The notes under the pieces were generated by a model, which did not search any database, was not told the origin of the DNA, and saw nothing but the letters and a program-made list of their open reading frames with translations. The position numbers and the translations under genes were made by a program. Of a DNA stretch of 64,000 nucleotides, positions 42,625 to 54,300 are shown one piece after another. Every line of letters begins with the position of its first letter. Positions within the stretch are counted from its first letter, which is position 1. This DNA comes from a virus, in IMG/VR virus record IMGVR_UViG_3300050166_000025, positions 87,112 to 151,111 of that record, one strand, 5' to 3'.

Positions 42625-44883
42625 TTAATTATTAATCTTTACTCTTAATATTGTTGTATAAGTACCCCACATATCTATTGAAATAGGATTGTTAGGAGTA
42701 AGCATTATATTAGTAGTTGTCTTTGTGTATCCGTTATTGAATGGATTAATTGATAATATTAAAGCTTCTTTACCATCTATTGAAAATTTAGCAACTACTA
42801 AAGGTCTTTTAAATACATAATTTACAAATGGATAATTTTCGGTACCGGTTGTATATTGCCCGCCACCTTTATCTTGAGAAATATAAGACCAATTGGTATT
42901 AGCTTCGATAATATCTTTATTTTGATACAGATTTGCAATTGTTGCAAAATACCAATCGGCACCTGCAAAATCATTTTTAAATATTTCTGATGGATTGCTA
43001 CCATTTGTCGCATCCCATACATAATCTGCATAATCTTCTACTCTAAATTTACCAACGTCCCATATAAAGCATCCATCTCCATATCCAAAAGACCAGGCTG
43101 CAAGAGATTGCCAAAAATCTGGAGAAATGTCTGGTTTTGCACTACCCGGCTGTCCATCTGGTCCTATCGCTTTACGTTTAGCTTGCATATTTGAGCCTGC
43201 AACTGTTTCATATACACTAAACATAAGAGAAGTAAACATTATATTATGATTAGATCCTAGTTTTTCAGTTACTAATTTATTTCCAATATCATATTGATGG
43301 ACTAATTTATAAAAATAATCAGTAGAACCATAATCATTATGATAATTACTTATTGAAAATTGGTGAAACAATTCTGCATAATTATAAAAAATAGGACGAA
43401 ATACGCTAGATAACGTACTTTTATCTGCATTGTTTACATAATAATTATGATAATCAAGATAATATGGGTTGCTAGTATAATTATTTACAGTTGGCGCAGA
43501 ACCACCAGAATCTAGAAAATGGCCATCACTTCTATATACACTACCAGAATACCAGTTTATTCTAGTATTTCTAACAGCTAAATTATTAGATGTTACATAA
43601 TCTTTTGCATATTTATAACATTTGAAAACACCATCCAGTGCTATTGAATCTTCCATTAAATACCAATACCATTCCATGTCCCAGAACCACTCTATCGGTG
43701 AATCAATAAGCGCATCTCTCATTTCACTAGTTGCTGGATTATTGAAGCCTGTTGTCGTCCATTGATATGGATTTGCTTGCGCAAAATTTATTGTAGTGCC
43801 ATTATGTGTATAACTTCCAGTAAAATCACCTAAAGCAATACTTTGCCATGTTGCAACTAATTTAATTTGATGAGATTCTATATTTGGATTAAAACCATGA
43901 CCCCATGCATTTCCAAATACAGTACCGCTTAATAACAACGGTTGGTCAAACCAATAACCTTCATTCTTTGAAGTCGCGTAATCAGCGTTCGCATAATTAC
44001 CAAGCAAATAGCCTCTTGATATATTTTGCGTTGTATTATAAAGAGCTGGGTCACTTTGATATAATTCTAAATTTAAACCTCTTTGTTTTCTAGTAGAAGT
44101 TCTTACTGTTGTTTTATTGTGTTGAACAATGTCGTGGATGTATCTATCGCTACCGGTGCTTAACTTAGTAAGTCCTCTTTTATTTTTTATAAAATTATCT
44201 AAAAAAAGATTTCTTTTAAAAAACGTTGGACAATTAATATCTTGTCTAGCGTACCAATAATCTGGTTTGAAGAAATACATTTTCGTATATACTCCTTCAC
44301 TGAAAATGGTAGGTTTATTAATGTCCTGTTTTACGTGAACAAATGCAGTATTTGCAGCAAAATCATCGAATATACCCCAGGGTCCATATCCTCCAATATA
44401 CATCATTAAGTCATAGCCTGCCATGGCCGATATATCAATATTAGATAGCGGTGTAGTTTTTCTATCACTGGCACCCACGACCCATTGTTTTGGTTTACCA
44501 CTCGGCGAATTCTGTTCCCAAGCTGTATCTGTTAAAATGCTATCGGTAAGAGTAAGTTTTGATTCTGAATAATCGCTTATTCTAGTATTAGTTTGTTTAG
44601 AAAATAATGATTCATCTACAAAAGAAGTGTCTGGTGCAGATGAAAATAAGTATTCTGCCAATTGTGTAAGTTTACCGTTGCTGCCGATAACAAGCCAAAG
44701 TGTTCTATAATTTGTTGGAAGAACATAATTTCCAGCAGGTAAAAGACTAGTTTTCGTAGAATTAACATAGTATATTGTATTCAGATTATGATTATTATCT
44801 GAATAATATATTGAAACACTATTATTATCGTCTCTTCCACTCGTTAACTTCGAGATTGCGTCGGATTTGCTAGAATATGCCAT
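42625..44883 (-). CDS. Tyr/Trp/Asn-rich candidate receptor-binding protein
   Basis: Protein of 752 residues, no signal peptide or membrane helix. Very high in Tyr, Trp, Asn, Asp and Ser (for example DMEWYWYLMEDSIALDG, NYADLF-type segments), the make-up of sugar-binding tail proteins or of a glycoside hydrolase-like barrel. No confident catalytic pair can be named. It is encoded directly after the repeat-linker protein at 44883 (stop and start overlap by one base). The sequence is probably fast evolving and contacts the host glycan. Confidence 0.55.
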   Translation of the reverse strand: MAYSSKSDAISKLTSGRDDNNSVSIYYSDNNHNLNTIYYVNSTKTSLLPAGNYVLPTNYRTLWLVIGSNGKLTQLAEYLFSSAPDTSFVDESLFSKQTNTRISDYSESKLTLTDSILTDTAWEQNSPSGKPKQWVVGASDRKTTPLSNIDISAMAGYDLMMYIGGYGPWGIFDDFAANTAFVHVKQDINKPTIFSEGVYTKMYFFKPDYWYARQDINCPTFFKRNLFLDNFIKNKRGLTKLSTGSDRYIHDIVQHNKTTVRTSTRKQRGLNLELYQSDPALYNTTQNISRGYLLGNYANADYATSKNEGYWFDQPLLLSGTVFGNAWGHGFNPNIESHQIKLVATWQSIALGDFTGSYTHNGTTINFAQANPYQWTTTGFNNPATSEMRDALIDSPIEWFWDMEWYWYLMEDSIALDGVFKCYKYAKDYVTSNNLAVRNTRINWYSGSVYRSDGHFLDSGGSAPTVNNYTSNPYYLDYHNYYVNNADKSTLSSVFRPIFYNYAELFHQFSISNYHNDYGSTDYFYKLVHQYDIGNKLVTEKLGSNHNIMFTSLMFSVYETVAGSNMQAKRKAIGPDGQPGSAKPDISPDFWQSLAAWSFGYGDGCFIWDVGKFRVEDYADYVWDATNGSNPSEIFKNDFAGADWYFATIANLYQNKDIIEANTNWSYISQDKGGGQYTTGTENYPFVNYVFKRPLVVAKFSIDGKEALILSINPFNNGYTKTTTNIMLTPNNPISIDMWGTYTTILRVKINN

Positions 44884-45608
44884 TATGAAAATATTGAATT
44901 TTTTGTAGGTATGTAATAGTTAGTAAATATTCCACTAGAAGTTCCGCTGGTTCCTGAAGTTGATGAAGTTCCGCTTGTTCCGCTGGTTCCTGACGTTGCC
45001 GAGGTTCCGCTAGTTCCACTTGAACCTGATGTTCCAGTTGTACCGGAAGTTGCTGAAGTTCCACTGGTTCCTGACGTTCCTGAAGTTGCTGACGTTCCTG
45101 AAGTTGCTGAGGTGCCAGAAGTTGCTGAAGTTCCACTGGTTCCTGACGTTGCCGAGGTTCCGCTAGTTCCACTGGTTCCTGACGTTGCCGAGGTTCCACT
45201 AGTTCCTGAAGTTCCGTTAGATTCTATAGTTTGATTGACAACTTCTATTTTAGTACAGGTCCAATCTATTCTTAGATTATATCCTAAAATATTTACGTCA
45301 ACATAAATTCTAAATCCAGTTTCTGTTTTATTGCTAGTTATCATATTGAAGGAATATAATTGAGTTATTGATGACCTAAGGTCTACTACAGTGGTATTAA
45401 CCGCGTAATTCGTGTCAGAAAATGGACTATAAAATATGACGTCATAATAATAAAGAGACCCTTCTATTTTAAAATCTATATCTGAAACTGAACCAGACCT
45501 AATAGTGCCAGGAATAGAAGATTTAATTTGGTTATTCAAATATACTATTCTTTTTTGAGCTAGTTCAATTTGAGCTTTCAGTATTTTGGTTTCTTTATCT
45601 AAAGCCAT
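44883..45608 (-). CDS. Fibre connector with [10 protein letters not shown] repeats
   Basis: Protein of 241 residues. Residues 1-130 are a coiled-coil start ([25 protein letters not shown]) followed by a beta domain. Residues 133-228 are [10 protein letters not shown] repeats, a collagen-like or flexible Ser/Thr tract. It is sandwiched between a glycosyltransferase gene and the candidate receptor-binding protein, overlapping each by one base, which suggests all three are made and used together. Confidence 0.65.
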   Translation of the reverse strand: MALDKETKILKAQIELAQKRIVYLNNQIKSSIPGTIRSGSVSDIDFKIEGSLYYYDVIFYSPFSDTNYAVNTTVVDLRSSITQLYSFNMITSNKTETGFRIYVDVNILGYNLRIDWTCTKIEVVNQTIESNGTSGTSGTSATSGTSGTSGTSATSGTSGTSATSGTSATSGTSATSGTSGTSGTSATSGTTGTSGSSGTSGTSATSGTSGTSGTSSTSGTSGTSSGIFTNYYIPTKNSIFS

Positions 45609-46792
45609 TATTTATATGAATTGGTTAGCCAGTCGTATTCAAAATCTTGAACAGGTGATTCTGTCCATAGGTTATCAATTAATAAGTCATACGCTTCAAT
45701 CATGGGTTGGTGATTAGGTTGGTATCTTTCTAAGGCCGTGCGATTTTTTTCTTTTTCTGCTTCTATGTTTTTATCATATTCAGTAAGTGCGGCCTTTAAT
45801 TGCTGAGCTCCGGTTTCGTAATCAAAGAATGGAAAATAGTATCCTGCATCCTTGATAAATTGAGCGTTGTGAACTAATGGGTATCCGTAATACATTGCAT
45901 CCAGATACAAGTAGTTCAGATCATTACCCCATTGATGGCAAAGCACAACATCTGTAAAGTTTGAAAGATAGTGAACAATAGGGTATCTAGAATCGAAGAA
46001 GATCTTTTTGTCTCTTTGTAAATCAAAACCGCTCTTTACAAACTTAATGAATTCAGGATTCTCTTTTAGCTTATTTGAATTAGTAACGAGTACTTTGTCA
46101 ATTAATTCCGGATTAGAGTGATACAGTCTTTCTGCAACTAGCATCGGTGCAATCGCATTTTTGAGAACGCTTAAGTTGGGTTCAAAGACTCCAATGTTTT
46201 TAGGACCTGCTTTCGGCGCATACTCAATTACTCTACCTCTTTCTGATAAAAGTTTAGCGTGTAAGTCAACGAACATAGGATCCCATACAAATGGAACTAG
46301 TCTTGCGTTGGTTCTATATAGCGTAGAATAGAAATGCTTGTTGTTGAAGTCTTGTTGCGGAATATGCCACACCTCATCATATAATCCAGCACCAAATTCC
46401 TTTGATGTAGGTTGATCTAAGCCATAGATAACTTCCTCTACGAAATTAACGTAGTTGTTACCACCCTTGTAAGAAACGATTTTAACGTTAGGATTTAATT
46501 GTCTAAATATAGCTAAGTCATTGACTGGCGGAACAACGGCTAATATGATCCATAAATCGTACTGTTTTATATCTTCATTTGTTAGGCTAAGATAGTCTAC
46601 GGTTTTGATTACGTTAATATCCCATTCAAAAGTTTCCGGCTTATTTTTAGCATCTACAATATTGACAACGTTTACGTCATATTTTCTAGAACTATTCATT
46701 AGAACTTTTGCAAGGTTCATAACGTTTTGTCTAATTCCGTTTGTAAAAAGTGAATCGCCTTTTTTATAGCTAATCGTAATTCCTATTTTCAT
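45608..46792 (-). CDS. Glycosyltransferase, DUF2827-like (GT-B type)
   Basis: Protein of 394 residues. The N-terminal Rossmann start [24 protein letters not shown] and the C-terminal sugar-nucleotide half ([51 protein letters not shown]) follow the GT-B layout of DUF2827 proteins, which are known near surface polysaccharide genes. It is co-encoded with the GTSG repeat protein. A role in O-glycosylating fibre Ser/Thr is inferred; making host-like glycans is an alternative. Confidence 0.72.
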   Translation of the reverse strand: MKIGITISYKKGDSLFTNGIRQNVMNLAKVLMNSSRKYDVNVVNIVDAKNKPETFEWDINVIKTVDYLSLTNEDIKQYDLWIILAVVPPVNDLAIFRQLNPNVKIVSYKGGNNYVNFVEEVIYGLDQPTSKEFGAGLYDEVWHIPQQDFNNKHFYSTLYRTNARLVPFVWDPMFVDLHAKLLSERGRVIEYAPKAGPKNIGVFEPNLSVLKNAIAPMLVAERLYHSNPELIDKVLVTNSNKLKENPEFIKFVKSGFDLQRDKKIFFDSRYPIVHYLSNFTDVVLCHQWGNDLNYLYLDAMYYGYPLVHNAQFIKDAGYYFPFFDYETGAQQLKAALTEYDKNIEAEKEKNRTALERYQPNHQPMIEAYDLLIDNLWTESPVQDFEYDWLTNSYK

Positions 46793-46830
46793 TTAAGTAT
46801 ATTTGTTTTATGGTATATTTATCTAAAAAA

Positions 46831-46857
46831 GAAAGGGATCCCATTGGGATCCCTTTC
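46831..46857 (-). terminator. Intrinsic terminator after large repeat fibre
   Basis: 12-bp perfect stem GAAAGGGATCCC-ATT-GGGATCCCTTTC followed by TTTTTTAG on the minus strand. Confidence 0.92.
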
Positions 46858-46886
46858 TAAGATAATCAATAAAGTTTAATTAAAAA

Positions 46887-49800
46887 TTAAGCTTTGTTTT
46901 TCTCGTATTGGAATACAACTGTATCAGTTGAATCTACAGAGTAGCCTGGATCAGCAATGCTAACCGCTGCGCCAGAGATTGAAGAAACTTCAACTCTTAC
47001 ACCGTTAACGAATGCATATACTAAACCAATGTTATCATCTTCGATAGCGTTAGCTAAAGTGTAAGATAAACCAGCACCTGGTACAGATTCAACTACCATT
47101 AGAGATTCTGTTGCAAATGCTTCTTCAATTGAAGAAACTTTACCAGCAACGTAAGTTGCTAATGAACCTTCAGCAGCAGTAGCTCTTGAAACTTCAGAAA
47201 CTAATGAAGAAGAGATAGAGTCAGCGTATGAAGATAATGAACCTTCAGCAGCAGTAGCTCTAGCCACTTCAGTAGAAACTGATGCAGTGAATTTAGAATC
47301 TAATGAACCGTCAGCTGCAACTCTTGAAGAAGCTTCAGAAACGATTGCGTTAGAGTAAACTGTGTTTAATGAACCTTCAGCAGCAATAGCTCTAGCAGTT
47401 TCAACAGAAACTTTAGAATCTAATGAACCTTCAGCTGTAGTAGCTCTTGAAGTCTCAGCAACAACTTTAGAATCTAAAGAAGAATCAGCAGAAACTCTTG
47501 CAGCTAATTCAGTAGATAATGCAGTTGAGTAGAATAAATCTAAAGATGCTTCAGCAGAAGTAGCTCTTGCAACTTCAGTTGAGTTAGCAGCAGAAGCAAT
47601 ACCTGATAAGTTAGTGATTGCATTGTTGATGTTACCATCAGCAGATTGGAATGCACCAACGATTTCAGTTAATGAATCTAAAGCAACTGGATCAACGTTA
47701 GTTTTGATGAAGTCGATTTGAGATTGTAATGAAGAGTCAGCGTTAGACATCTTAGTCTCTAATGAAGCGTCAGCTGTAGAGAATTTAGTGTTTAACGAAC
47801 CTTCAGCGTTCTCAGCTCTTGTAACTTCAGAAACTAAAGAAGAAGAGATTGAATCAGCGTATGAAGATAATGAACCTTCAGCAGCAGTAGCTCTTGAAGT
47901 TTCAGCAACAACTTTAGAATCTAATGAAGAATCACCAGCAATTCTGTTTGAAACCTCAGTTGAAACTGAAGCAGTAAACTTAGAATCTAATGAACCGTCA
48001 GCAGCTAATCTAATAGAAGCTTCGTTGTTCATTGCTGTATCGATAGAACCTTTAGCAGTAGCTAAATCAGCAGAAGCTAAAGTTCCGATAGAACCTTCAG
48101 CAGCGATAGCTCTAGCAGTTTCAGTAGAAACTTTAGAATCTAAAGAAGAATCAGATGCTAATCTTGAAGAAGCTTCAGCAGAAACTGATGAAGTGAACTT
48201 AGAATCTAAAGAAGAATCAGCAGAAACTCTTAAAGATGCTTCATTGTTAACAGCAGTAGTTCTGTTAGTGATCTCAGATACTAAACCAGAAGAGATAGAA
48301 TCAGCGTATGAAGATAAATTAGCTTCAGCTGCTTCAGCTCTTGATTGCTCAGACATGATTTGACCATGTAAGATAGAATCTTGTGATGTTCTGTCTGCTT
48401 GCTCTTGGGAAAGATCAGAAGATAAACCAGCTTCAGCATTCATAGCTCTAGCTTCTTCAGAAGATAAGTCTGCAGATAAGTTGTTATCACCAGCAATTCT
48501 TGAAGAAACCTCAGAAGATAATGCACCGTCGATAGATGTATTAGCAGCTAAGATATCTGCCGCCATTTTAGTAGCTAAAGAAGCATCACCTGCGATTCTT
48601 GAAGAAGTCTCAGAAGATAATTCACCAGTAAATTTAACATCTAATGATAAGTCTGCTGAAGTAGCTCTAACAACCTCAGAAGATAAGTTAGCAGAAACAA
48701 CAGTTGTTACATAAGTGTTTAATGAACCTTCAGCAGCGATAGCTCTTGAAGTCTCAGTAGAAACTTGTGAAGTAAACTTAGAATCTAAAGAAGAATCAGC
48801 GTTGTCCATCTTAGTAGCTAATGAAGCATCAGCAGAAGAGAACTTAGTGTTTAATGAACCTTCAGCAGAGCTAGCTCTAACAGTCTCAGAAGATAAATCA
48901 GCAGAGATAGAGTTTTCTTTTCCAGTAGCTCTTAAGATTTCACCAGCTAAGTCAGAAGAAATACCATCAGCGTAAGTAGCTAATGAACCTTCAGCTGCTG
49001 TAGCTCTAGCAACTTCAGTAGATAAACCAGCAGAAGCAGCGTTACCTAAGTTAGTGATAGCGTTGTTTAAGTTACCATCAGCAGAGTTGAATGCAGAAAC
49101 TACTTCAGTTAATGAATCGATAGCAGCTGGATCAACGTTAGAGATAACGAAATCAACTTTAGTGTTTAATGAACCTTCAGCAGCTAAAGCTCTTGAAGTC
49201 TCAGAAGAGATAGAAGCTGTAAACTTAGAATCTAATGAAGAATCACCAGCAATTCTGTTTGAAACCTCAGTTGAAACTGAAGCAGTAAACTTAGAATCTA
49301 ATGAACCGTCACCAGAAATTCTTGAAGAAACTTCGTTAGCAATTTCGTTAGAGAATTTAACCTCTAATGAACCATCACCAGCAACTCTTGAAGAAGCTTC
49401 AGAAACGATTGCGTTAGAGAATTTAACGTCTAATGAACCATCAGCTTGGAATCTGATAGAAGCTTCGTTAGAAACTGCAGAAACTCTGTTAGAGATTTCA
49501 GAAGTTAAGTCAGCAGCAATACCGTCAGCGTAGTTTTGTAAACCTTGCTCAGCATTCTCAGCTCTTAATTGCTCAGCATCAACATCAGCGATTCTGTTAT
49601 TGATTTCAGACTGTAAGTCTTCAGCAATAGCAGCTTCAGCGCCAGTAGCTCTACCAATTTCAGATTGTAAATCTGTGATAATGCCGTCAGCTTTAACGTT
49701 TGATGATAAATCACCTGCGATTCTTGAAGAAATCTCAGATGAGATCGCGCTATCAGTAGAAGATTTAGCAGAAGCTAAAGCTAAAGAAGCTGCAGCTGCA

Positions 49801-49970
49801 ACTGAACCTTCAGCAGAAGAAGCTCTAACTACTTCAGATGATAACGATGCTTCGTCTGCCGAGAACTTTGCATATAACGCAGCACCACCGATGATATCAG
49901 TTGTTTTTACGTTTGCCCAGTTTACCGTCGATAAGAAGTCTTGGATTTGTTTTGATCTAATTTGTGCCAT
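46887..49970 (-). CDS. 1027-residue repeat fibre
   Basis: About 1027 residues from the ATG at 49970 (MAQIRSKQIQDFLSTVNW, resembling other fibre N-termini); a longer start at 50021 is rejected. It consists of dozens of units of about 22 residues such as SLDSKFTASVSTEVSNRIAG and RATAAEGSLSSYADSISSS, with alternating helix and turn, likely a long trimeric coiled-coil or beta-helix shaft. The C-terminal 60 residues (YAFVNGVRVEVSSISG...VVFQYEKN) are a small knob domain. A tail fibre or whisker shaft is likely. Confidence 0.75.
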   Translation of the reverse strand: MAQIRSKQIQDFLSTVNWANVKTTDIIGGAALYAKFSADEASLSSEVVRASSAEGSVAAAASLALASAKSSTDSAISSEISSRIAGDLSSNVKADGIITDLQSEIGRATGAEAAIAEDLQSEINNRIADVDAEQLRAENAEQGLQNYADGIAADLTSEISNRVSAVSNEASIRFQADGSLDVKFSNAIVSEASSRVAGDGSLEVKFSNEIANEVSSRISGDGSLDSKFTASVSTEVSNRIAGDSSLDSKFTASISSETSRALAAEGSLNTKVDFVISNVDPAAIDSLTEVVSAFNSADGNLNNAITNLGNAASAGLSTEVARATAAEGSLATYADGISSDLAGEILRATGKENSISADLSSETVRASSAEGSLNTKFSSADASLATKMDNADSSLDSKFTSQVSTETSRAIAAEGSLNTYVTTVVSANLSSEVVRATSADLSLDVKFTGELSSETSSRIAGDASLATKMAADILAANTSIDGALSSEVSSRIAGDNNLSADLSSEEARAMNAEAGLSSDLSQEQADRTSQDSILHGQIMSEQSRAEAAEANLSSYADSISSGLVSEITNRTTAVNNEASLRVSADSSLDSKFTSSVSAEASSRLASDSSLDSKVSTETARAIAAEGSIGTLASADLATAKGSIDTAMNNEASIRLAADGSLDSKFTASVSTEVSNRIAGDSSLDSKVVAETSRATAAEGSLSSYADSISSSLVSEVTRAENAEGSLNTKFSTADASLETKMSNADSSLQSQIDFIKTNVDPVALDSLTEIVGAFQSADGNINNAITNLSGIASAANSTEVARATSAEASLDLFYSTALSTELAARVSADSSLDSKVVAETSRATTAEGSLDSKVSVETARAIAAEGSLNTVYSNAIVSEASSRVAADGSLDSKFTASVSTEVARATAAEGSLSSYADSISSSLVSEVSRATAAEGSLATYVAGKVSSIEEAFATESLMVVESVPGAGLSYTLANAIEDDNIGLVYAFVNGVRVEVSSISGAAVSIADPGYSVDSTDTVVFQYEKNKA

Positions 49971-50132
49971 TAATTTTATATTTGTTTTTTTATGGCAGAC
50001 AAACGTTATGCTTGTCTTCAATACTATATATTAAAATTATATCGTAAATCTTACACAATTTGCATAAAGTTTACGATATTATAGTAGTAAAGAAATAAAT
50101 GATTATGTGCCCGAAAGGGTTATTTAATGGTA

Positions 50133-51359
50133 TTATGCACTAGGAATATCTAGGTTCGCCGCATCATATTCAAAATCTATGTCGTCGGATGGATCTAGCT
50201 CATATCCAGCGATTCCACCGTTCCAGAATAGCTCATCTCCAGCCGCGATATTCTTGATGCCTTTAGCGGTTAAGCCACCATCATTAGAGAAATAACAGTC
50301 CTTTGTTCTAGCACCGTTACCCAGGTTTACCTCAATTCCGTTGATCTTCACGTGAACCATTGAATCTAAGAATGGAGTGTATTCTATTGTTACTCCCGTA
50401 GGCGAGTAATTACCATTAGTATCGCCAACTGTAGTTTGATCTAAATCAGCTAGCGTATCTACTGGAAGAACTTCAATCTGGATATTTGAGCTCGGGTGAT
50501 TGCTTAACAATAAGGCAGTATCTTCTGTCATTTTAATATACACTGGAAAAGCGTTTGTTGTAGGCTTATCAGTTGATAAGCTGCTTGTTCCGTTAGGATC
50601 AAAATATAACAGGTCTCCAGTTACGCCTGGCATCGTTGGCAGGTTGCTTGTAATCTTACCGAAAGGTCTCAATGAAATTTTAGATGGATCTACTGAATCA
50701 ATATGAGTAATGATACCGAAAGCTTTGAAAATGTCCTGATCTTTATTGTCGTTGTCTATCTTAATAAACTTTCCGTTTGAGCCCATGAAAACAAAATCAC
50801 CAACTACACAGCTTGACCACGATAATATCTCTTGATCGAGATCTAAATAGCTGCCTAAGAAGTTTTTGTATCTGAATCTACCTTCGACATCTTGAACCCA
50901 GTACGAACTGATAGAGAATGAGCCCGAGGTTACCGTTAAACCAGTAATGATCGGCATGCCGTCAAAACCCAATTCAAAGATGCCACCATACTGATCTTCA
51001 TCTGGATAGTTATTTCCCTGTTGAGTATTATCGAAACTTAAGTTGTATAGATCCTCGTCCTCGAGCACAACTGATAAATGGTTCTGATCATGAACCTGAA
51101 CAATTTCTCTAATCTTATATGTTTTACCAGAAGGCTGGGCGATCCAGTCATTTGATTTAACGTCGTATGCGTCATACATCATCGGCGTCTTTGTAGCCGG
51201 ATTCGAGTGGTATTGTATATCTAATTCAAGTTCAACTGTAAAGGATAATGGATACCCATCATATTGACTATTCACGCCGGCATAATTATCGAGAACTGTT
51301 GTCGAGCCCGAGATAACTTTAGTTACTAAAAATTTTGCAGGATTAGATATATTTGGCAT
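50133..51359 (-). CDS. Fibre-associated structural protein with shared C-terminal domain
   Basis: Protein of 408 residues. The C-terminal 100 residues (NYSPTGVTIEYTPFLDSMVHVKINGIEVNLGNGARTKDCYFS) align with the end of the protein at 41176. The rest is beta-rich with no known motif. Encoded directly after the giant collagen-like fibre at 51391 in the same direction; probably part of that fibre's tip or attachment. Confidence 0.62.
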   Translation of the reverse strand: MPNISNPAKFLVTKVISGSTTVLDNYAGVNSQYDGYPLSFTVELELDIQYHSNPATKTPMMYDAYDVKSNDWIAQPSGKTYKIREIVQVHDQNHLSVVLEDEDLYNLSFDNTQQGNNYPDEDQYGGIFELGFDGMPIITGLTVTSGSFSISSYWVQDVEGRFRYKNFLGSYLDLDQEILSWSSCVVGDFVFMGSNGKFIKIDNDNKDQDIFKAFGIITHIDSVDPSKISLRPFGKITSNLPTMPGVTGDLLYFDPNGTSSLSTDKPTTNAFPVYIKMTEDTALLLSNHPSSNIQIEVLPVDTLADLDQTTVGDTNGNYSPTGVTIEYTPFLDSMVHVKINGIEVNLGNGARTKDCYFSNDGGLTAKGIKNIAAGDELFWNGGIAGYELDPSDDIDFEYDAANLDIPSA

Positions 51360-51390
51360 ATTAGTATTCTTATATTATATTATTATGGTA

Positions 51391-54300
51391 TTACGATTCA
51401 ACTTGGAATGTAATTACAACTTCGGCTGTTCCAGATGTTGGAGCACCTGTATTAGCACCAGTGATAGCGTTAAAAGTTACTTGTGTAAATCCAGCGGAAG
51501 GTTGTAAGCATGAGAATGTTGAAGCTGTTTTACCAATGAATGCAGTTGTAAAAATGTTAGCCGCATTGATTGCGTGACAAGCAGGATTTAAGACTCTTTT
51601 TCCAAGCGGATGCTGTATTGACAAGTTATTAACTGAAAGTGAATTGCTCCAGCCTGAGATCCATGAAGTTCCATCGTGTAAGATTTGACCTCCTGGACCA
51701 GTTGCACCTAAGATAGGAGCAGCTCCATTTACACCACCACCTGTCATCGCAACTCTAATTGAGTAATTAACTAAGGCTCCAGATCCAGTGATACTCGCGC
51801 TACCAGCAGGGCCGGCAGGACCTTGAGGACCCATAGGACCAGTATTACCCTGTGGACCAGTGATTGAAACACCATTGATACCGCTTGAACCAGAGCTACC
51901 TGAAGTTCCGCTTACACCAGAACTACCTGAAGTTCCTGATGAACCACTTACGCCTGAGGTTCCGCTTGTTCCACTGATACCTGAAGTTCCATTTTGTCCA
52001 TTAGCTCCTGAAGTTCCAGAAGTTCCATTTTGACCATTAGCTCCTGAAGTTCCAGAAGTTCCATTAATACCCGAGGTTCCGTTTACACCTGAAGTTCCAT
52101 TAACTCCCGAGGTTCCGTTTACACCTGAAGTTCCATTCTGACCGTTGACACCTGATGTTCCATTTATGCCAGAAGTTCCGCTTAAGCCAGAGCTACCAGA
52201 GGTTCCATTGATACCCGAAGTTCCACTTGCGCCAGAACTACCTGAAGTTCCATTAACGCCAGAGGTTCCGTTTACACCAGAAGTTCCATTTACACCAGAA
52301 GTTCCGCTTTGTCCGTTAGCTCCAGAGGTTCCGCTTGAACCGCTTGTACCCGTAGTACCTGAAGAACCATTAGTTCCACTTACACCAGAGCTACCAGAAG
52401 TTCCATTTTGTCCGTTAAGACCAGAGCTACCAGAAGTTCCGTTTTGTCCGTTAAGACCAGAGCTACCAGAAGTTCCGTTTTGCCCGTTAACACCGGATGT
52501 TCCGTTTTGACCATTTACACCAGATGTTCCATCTTGTCCGCTAAGACCAGAAGTTCCAGAAGAACCATTAGTTCCGCTTACACCTGAAGTTCCATTTTGT
52601 CCGTTGACACCAGAAGTTCCGCTTACGCCTGAAGTTCCATTTATGCCAGAGGTTCCGTTTTGTCCATCAAGACCTGAAGTTCCAGATTGACCATCTAACC
52701 CCGACGTTCCGTTTTGTCCATTTACACCAGAAGTTCCGTTTTGTCCATTTACACCAGAAGTTCCGTTTTGTCCGTTAGCTCCAGAAGTACCAGTTAAACC
52801 GCTTGTGCCTGAAACACCAGAAGTACCGTCTGTTCCGCTTACACCAGAGCTACCAGAAGTTCCGTTTATTCCACTTGAACCCGAAGTTCCATTTTGACCG
52901 TTAATGCCAGATGTTCCGTTCTGACCATCAAGACCAGAAGTTCCATTTTGTCCATTGACACCAGAAGTTCCAGATTGACCATCTAAACCAGATGTTCCAT
53001 TTTGTCCATCGATACCTGAAGTACCACTTACACCAGAAGAACCGTTAGTTCCACTTATTCCACTTGAACCAGAAGTTCCATCTTGACCATTAAGACCAGA
53101 TGTTCCGTTCTGTCCATCAATGCCTGAAGTTCCAGATTGACCATCAATACCGGAAGTTCCGTTAACACCAGATGTTCCATCTTGTCCATTAACTCCAGAA
53201 GTTCCATCGACACCAGAAGTACCAGTTAAACCGCTTGTTCCGCTTACGCCAGAAGAACCGTTAGTTCCACTTACGCCAGAAGAACCAGAAGTTCCATTTT
53301 GTCCATCAATGCCTGAAGTTCCATTTTGTCCATCAAGACCAGAAGTTCCGTTAACACCTGAGGTTCCATCAACGCCAGAAGTTCCAGATTGGCCGTCTAT
53401 ACCAGAAGTACCAGTTAAACCGCTTGTGCCTGAAACACCAGAAGTACCGTCTGTTCCGCTTACACCAGAAGTTCCAGAGGTTCCATCTTGTCCATCAAGA
53501 CCACTGGTTCCATTAATGCCCGAAGTACCATCGATACCAGAAGTTCCAGATTGACCGTCGATACCAGAAGTTCCGCTAACTCCGTCAATACCAGAGGTTC
53601 CATGCTGTCCATTAAGACCAGAGGTTCCATTGATACCGGAAGTTCCGTTAACACCTGAGGTTCCATTGACACCCGAAGTTCCATTAACTCCAGAGGTTCC
53701 AGCCGTACCTGAAGTACCGCTTACGCCGGAAGAGCTGTTGTTTCCATTTCCAGCGCCGTAAGCATCTAAGTTATATGCAATAACTTGTCCTACTTTCCAG
53801 TTGGGGAATGTAATTACCGGAGACTCGGAATGATCTTCGTGTAAAACATCAACTATTAAACCATCGGTGTCATTATCGTTTCCGTTACCGAATGCGATGT
53901 CCTGTCTTGACCAACCAATGATCTTGTATATTGCATAATGATTAGGCTGATTTACGTTAACAACAGTAATGATACCGCTAGCCTGATCATTTGTAATTCT
54001 ATTGATTAAGAAGTTTTCTAACTGAGTGTTTCTCGCGTTATTAACGTCTATATTTCTAAATCTAATTTGAGTAACGTTCGTTGCTAACTCAGAGTTAAAC
54101 GTTGCTGCTCCTGCCTTTGAAGGTGTAGCTCCAGCAATATCTTCAACCTGAAATCTATTAATTGGAAAAGATCCAGTTCCAAGCGGATACTGTGCAGTGC
54201 TACCAGAACCAGAAGTTCCAGAAGTTCCACCTGATGCAGCTAAGATACTTCCAATTTTTAATTTAGGAAGAATGTATGTTCTTGGAGTTGGATAGTAATC

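Noticed and set aside
50109-50118. CCCGAAAGGG hairpin after the gene at 50133
   Set aside because: Only 3 base pairs and no T run in the minus direction; too weak for a terminator.
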